Positions 62,950 to 64,000 of a stretch of DNA of 64,000 bases are shown in pieces. Numbering within the stretch: the stretch's first letter is position 1; each line of letters begins with the position of its first letter. Both the position numbers and the translations under genes were made by a program. The stretch is from Tetmemena sp. SeJ-2015 (taxonomy: Eukaryota; Ciliophora; Spirotrichea; Sporadotrichida; Oxytrichidae): positions 62,001 to 126,000 of the forward strand of contig JAJKFJ010021234.1 in assembly GCA_027382625.1 (NCBI GenBank), read 5' to 3'. Under the pieces are notes generated by a model. That model was given only the letters and a program-made list of their open reading frames with translations. It searched no databases and was not told the DNA's origin.

Positions 62950-64000
62950 TCATTTGACTGCCTCGAAAGAGTTTGGAGTAAGATATTGTACACATAGATT
63001 AAAATTAAGGGTCTTTTATTAGATCGACTTCTCATATTCAATGGTTTGTGATTTCAATATGAAAAGCTGAATTACTCTGGTAAGAGCATGCTGTTAAAAA
63101 CTTTTCATTTTAATCTAGTCGTTGTTCATATAATTGACAGTCCCTTTACTGAGAACATTTGGCCTCTGTGAAGTCGTATTTTGGTCTGAAGGAGTTGCTT
63201 AAGTATTCTGGCCTAAGTTTGTTGCTTGATTTAGCCCTGACTTGTCAAACTCAAAGCAATCACATTTAAAAGGGATAATAGAGAAATTTATGTAGATCTT
63301 GATTGAATTGATACACTCATGGAGAATCTGAAGCAAATGTCTGAAATTAGTGGACTTGGAGGTCTTGCAACCCATAACTACAAGCATATCTATAATTTAC
63401 ACTATCTAGGCCGTTGTGTAAGACCCTTCCTTCCTGGTTAGATAGAAGTACTCTACATTATTCGCAAAAATGGCTTCAAGTAGGGAACAAATGCTTGGAT
63501 CTTCGCAATCCTCATAGAAATTAGACACCAGGTCTAACAGGAGTGATCTTATCTCAGCGCTACGCTCATTAGTGAGACAACTCTCCAGTAAAGGAGCGAA
63601 GGAGCCTAAGAAGTCTTGATCCATCAATTGACTTATTGCTAGTTAAGTTAAGGCCTTGTCTATTACCAACTTCTAGTTTTTGTACTTAAGGTAGATCTTT
63701 AGAGCAGGAACGATTAGATTTTCGGGAATCCTGCTTATCAAAATTTGATTTCTAAGGACCTTAAAAATCTCGTGAATAGAATCCACTCTCTTTTTAGAAG
63801 TCAATTCCTCTGTAAAAGCAGAAAGGGAATCCAAAATGGCGATCACCCCTTCCCATTCAAAATAAAACCCTTGATGAGATTTTTAAAAGGTAAAAATTTG
63901 TAGTTCTTAAACTTAAATTGATGAGACTGAGATTTATTGAGAACAAGTTGCTTAGTTGCTCTGTATATCTCAGTAATTACATTTAGCTTAGTTGTCTTTA
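62950..64000 (-). CDS. HEAT/armadillo-like protein, C-terminal part (partial)
   Basis: Minus-strand coding enters from the right edge and ends FEAVK at TGA 62952-62950. The N-terminal half of the visible part is helical repeat sequence: ILDSLSAFTEELTSKKRVDS, IHEIFKVLRNQILISRIPEN, LIVPALKIYLKYKNQKLVID, then FLGSFAPLLESCLTNERSAE and IRSLLLDLVSNFYEDCEDPS. This has the spacing of HEAT or armadillo helices. The C-terminal part (LQILHECINSIKIYINFSII, then a Gln/Asn linker) is less regular. The frame is open from the window edge to the stop with TAA/TAG as Gln, apart from a possible IES near 63860-63900. It is a scaffold-type protein by architecture. The specific family is not identifiable from this part. 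Confidence 0.55.

Overview
The window reads as germline (micronuclear) DNA of a stichotrich ciliate of the Oxytricha/Stylonychia/Tetmemena type. The basis is direct. Open frames appear only when TAA and TAG are read as glutamine and TGA is the only stop. Paralogues and protein families align only after removing short AT-rich inserts. Each insert is bounded by a short direct repeat, one copy of which survives in the joined coding sequence. That is the pointer/IES (internal eliminated sequence) architecture of genes destined for DNA rearrangement. Ordinary GT-AG introns coexist with the IESs. The genus is an inference.

Layout. 0-7.2 kb: a cluster of Old Yellow Enzyme (OYE) flavoprotein genes. 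One partial gene is on the minus strand (1-118). Two plus-strand genes follow, one nested inside the other's IES (999-2298 inside 734-4074), then a fourth at 5128-7246. A fifth member lies at 19803-21959. 7.6-18.7 kb: two long Gln-rich or coiled-coil genes with many IESs. About 19.0-19.4 kb: a minus-strand protein-kinase fragment. 23.4-24.4 kb: a longin R-SNARE (VAMP7-like). 25.4-29.1 kb: a Gln-rich C2H2 zinc-finger gene whose 3' part is scrambled in the classic odd/even order. 31.1-31.7 kb: a small OB-fold protein. 32.2-35.2 kb (minus): an RCC1-repeat protein. 35.5-36.8 kb: a ubiquitin C-terminal hydrolase, convergent with a very long disordered Gln-rich gene (36.9-45.1 kb, minus). 45.2-45.75 kb: a YCII-domain, probably mitochondrial, protein. 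45.9-46.9 kb (minus): a small multispanning membrane protein. 47.0-55.0 kb (minus): a large surface protein with signal peptide, Ser/Thr-rich stalk and a multi-TM C-terminus. 55.2-58.1 kb: a Gln-rich unknown. 58.5-62.8 kb (minus): a membrane protein. 62.95 kb to the end (minus): the C-terminus of a HEAT-like protein.

The genes do not form an operon or pathway; in the somatic nucleus they would lie on separate nanochromosomes. The most informative structures are the nested OYE pair, the odd/even scrambled zinc-finger gene, and an OYE subfamily that has lost the substrate-binding His/Asn/Tyr set. Many frames need one extra or one fewer base, usually in a homopolymer. This suggests uncorrected long-read indels more than true pseudogenes, so exact protein products should be treated as provisional. 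Intergenic stretches are very AT-rich and show no tRNA, rRNA, CRISPR array or telomeric repeat that I could find.
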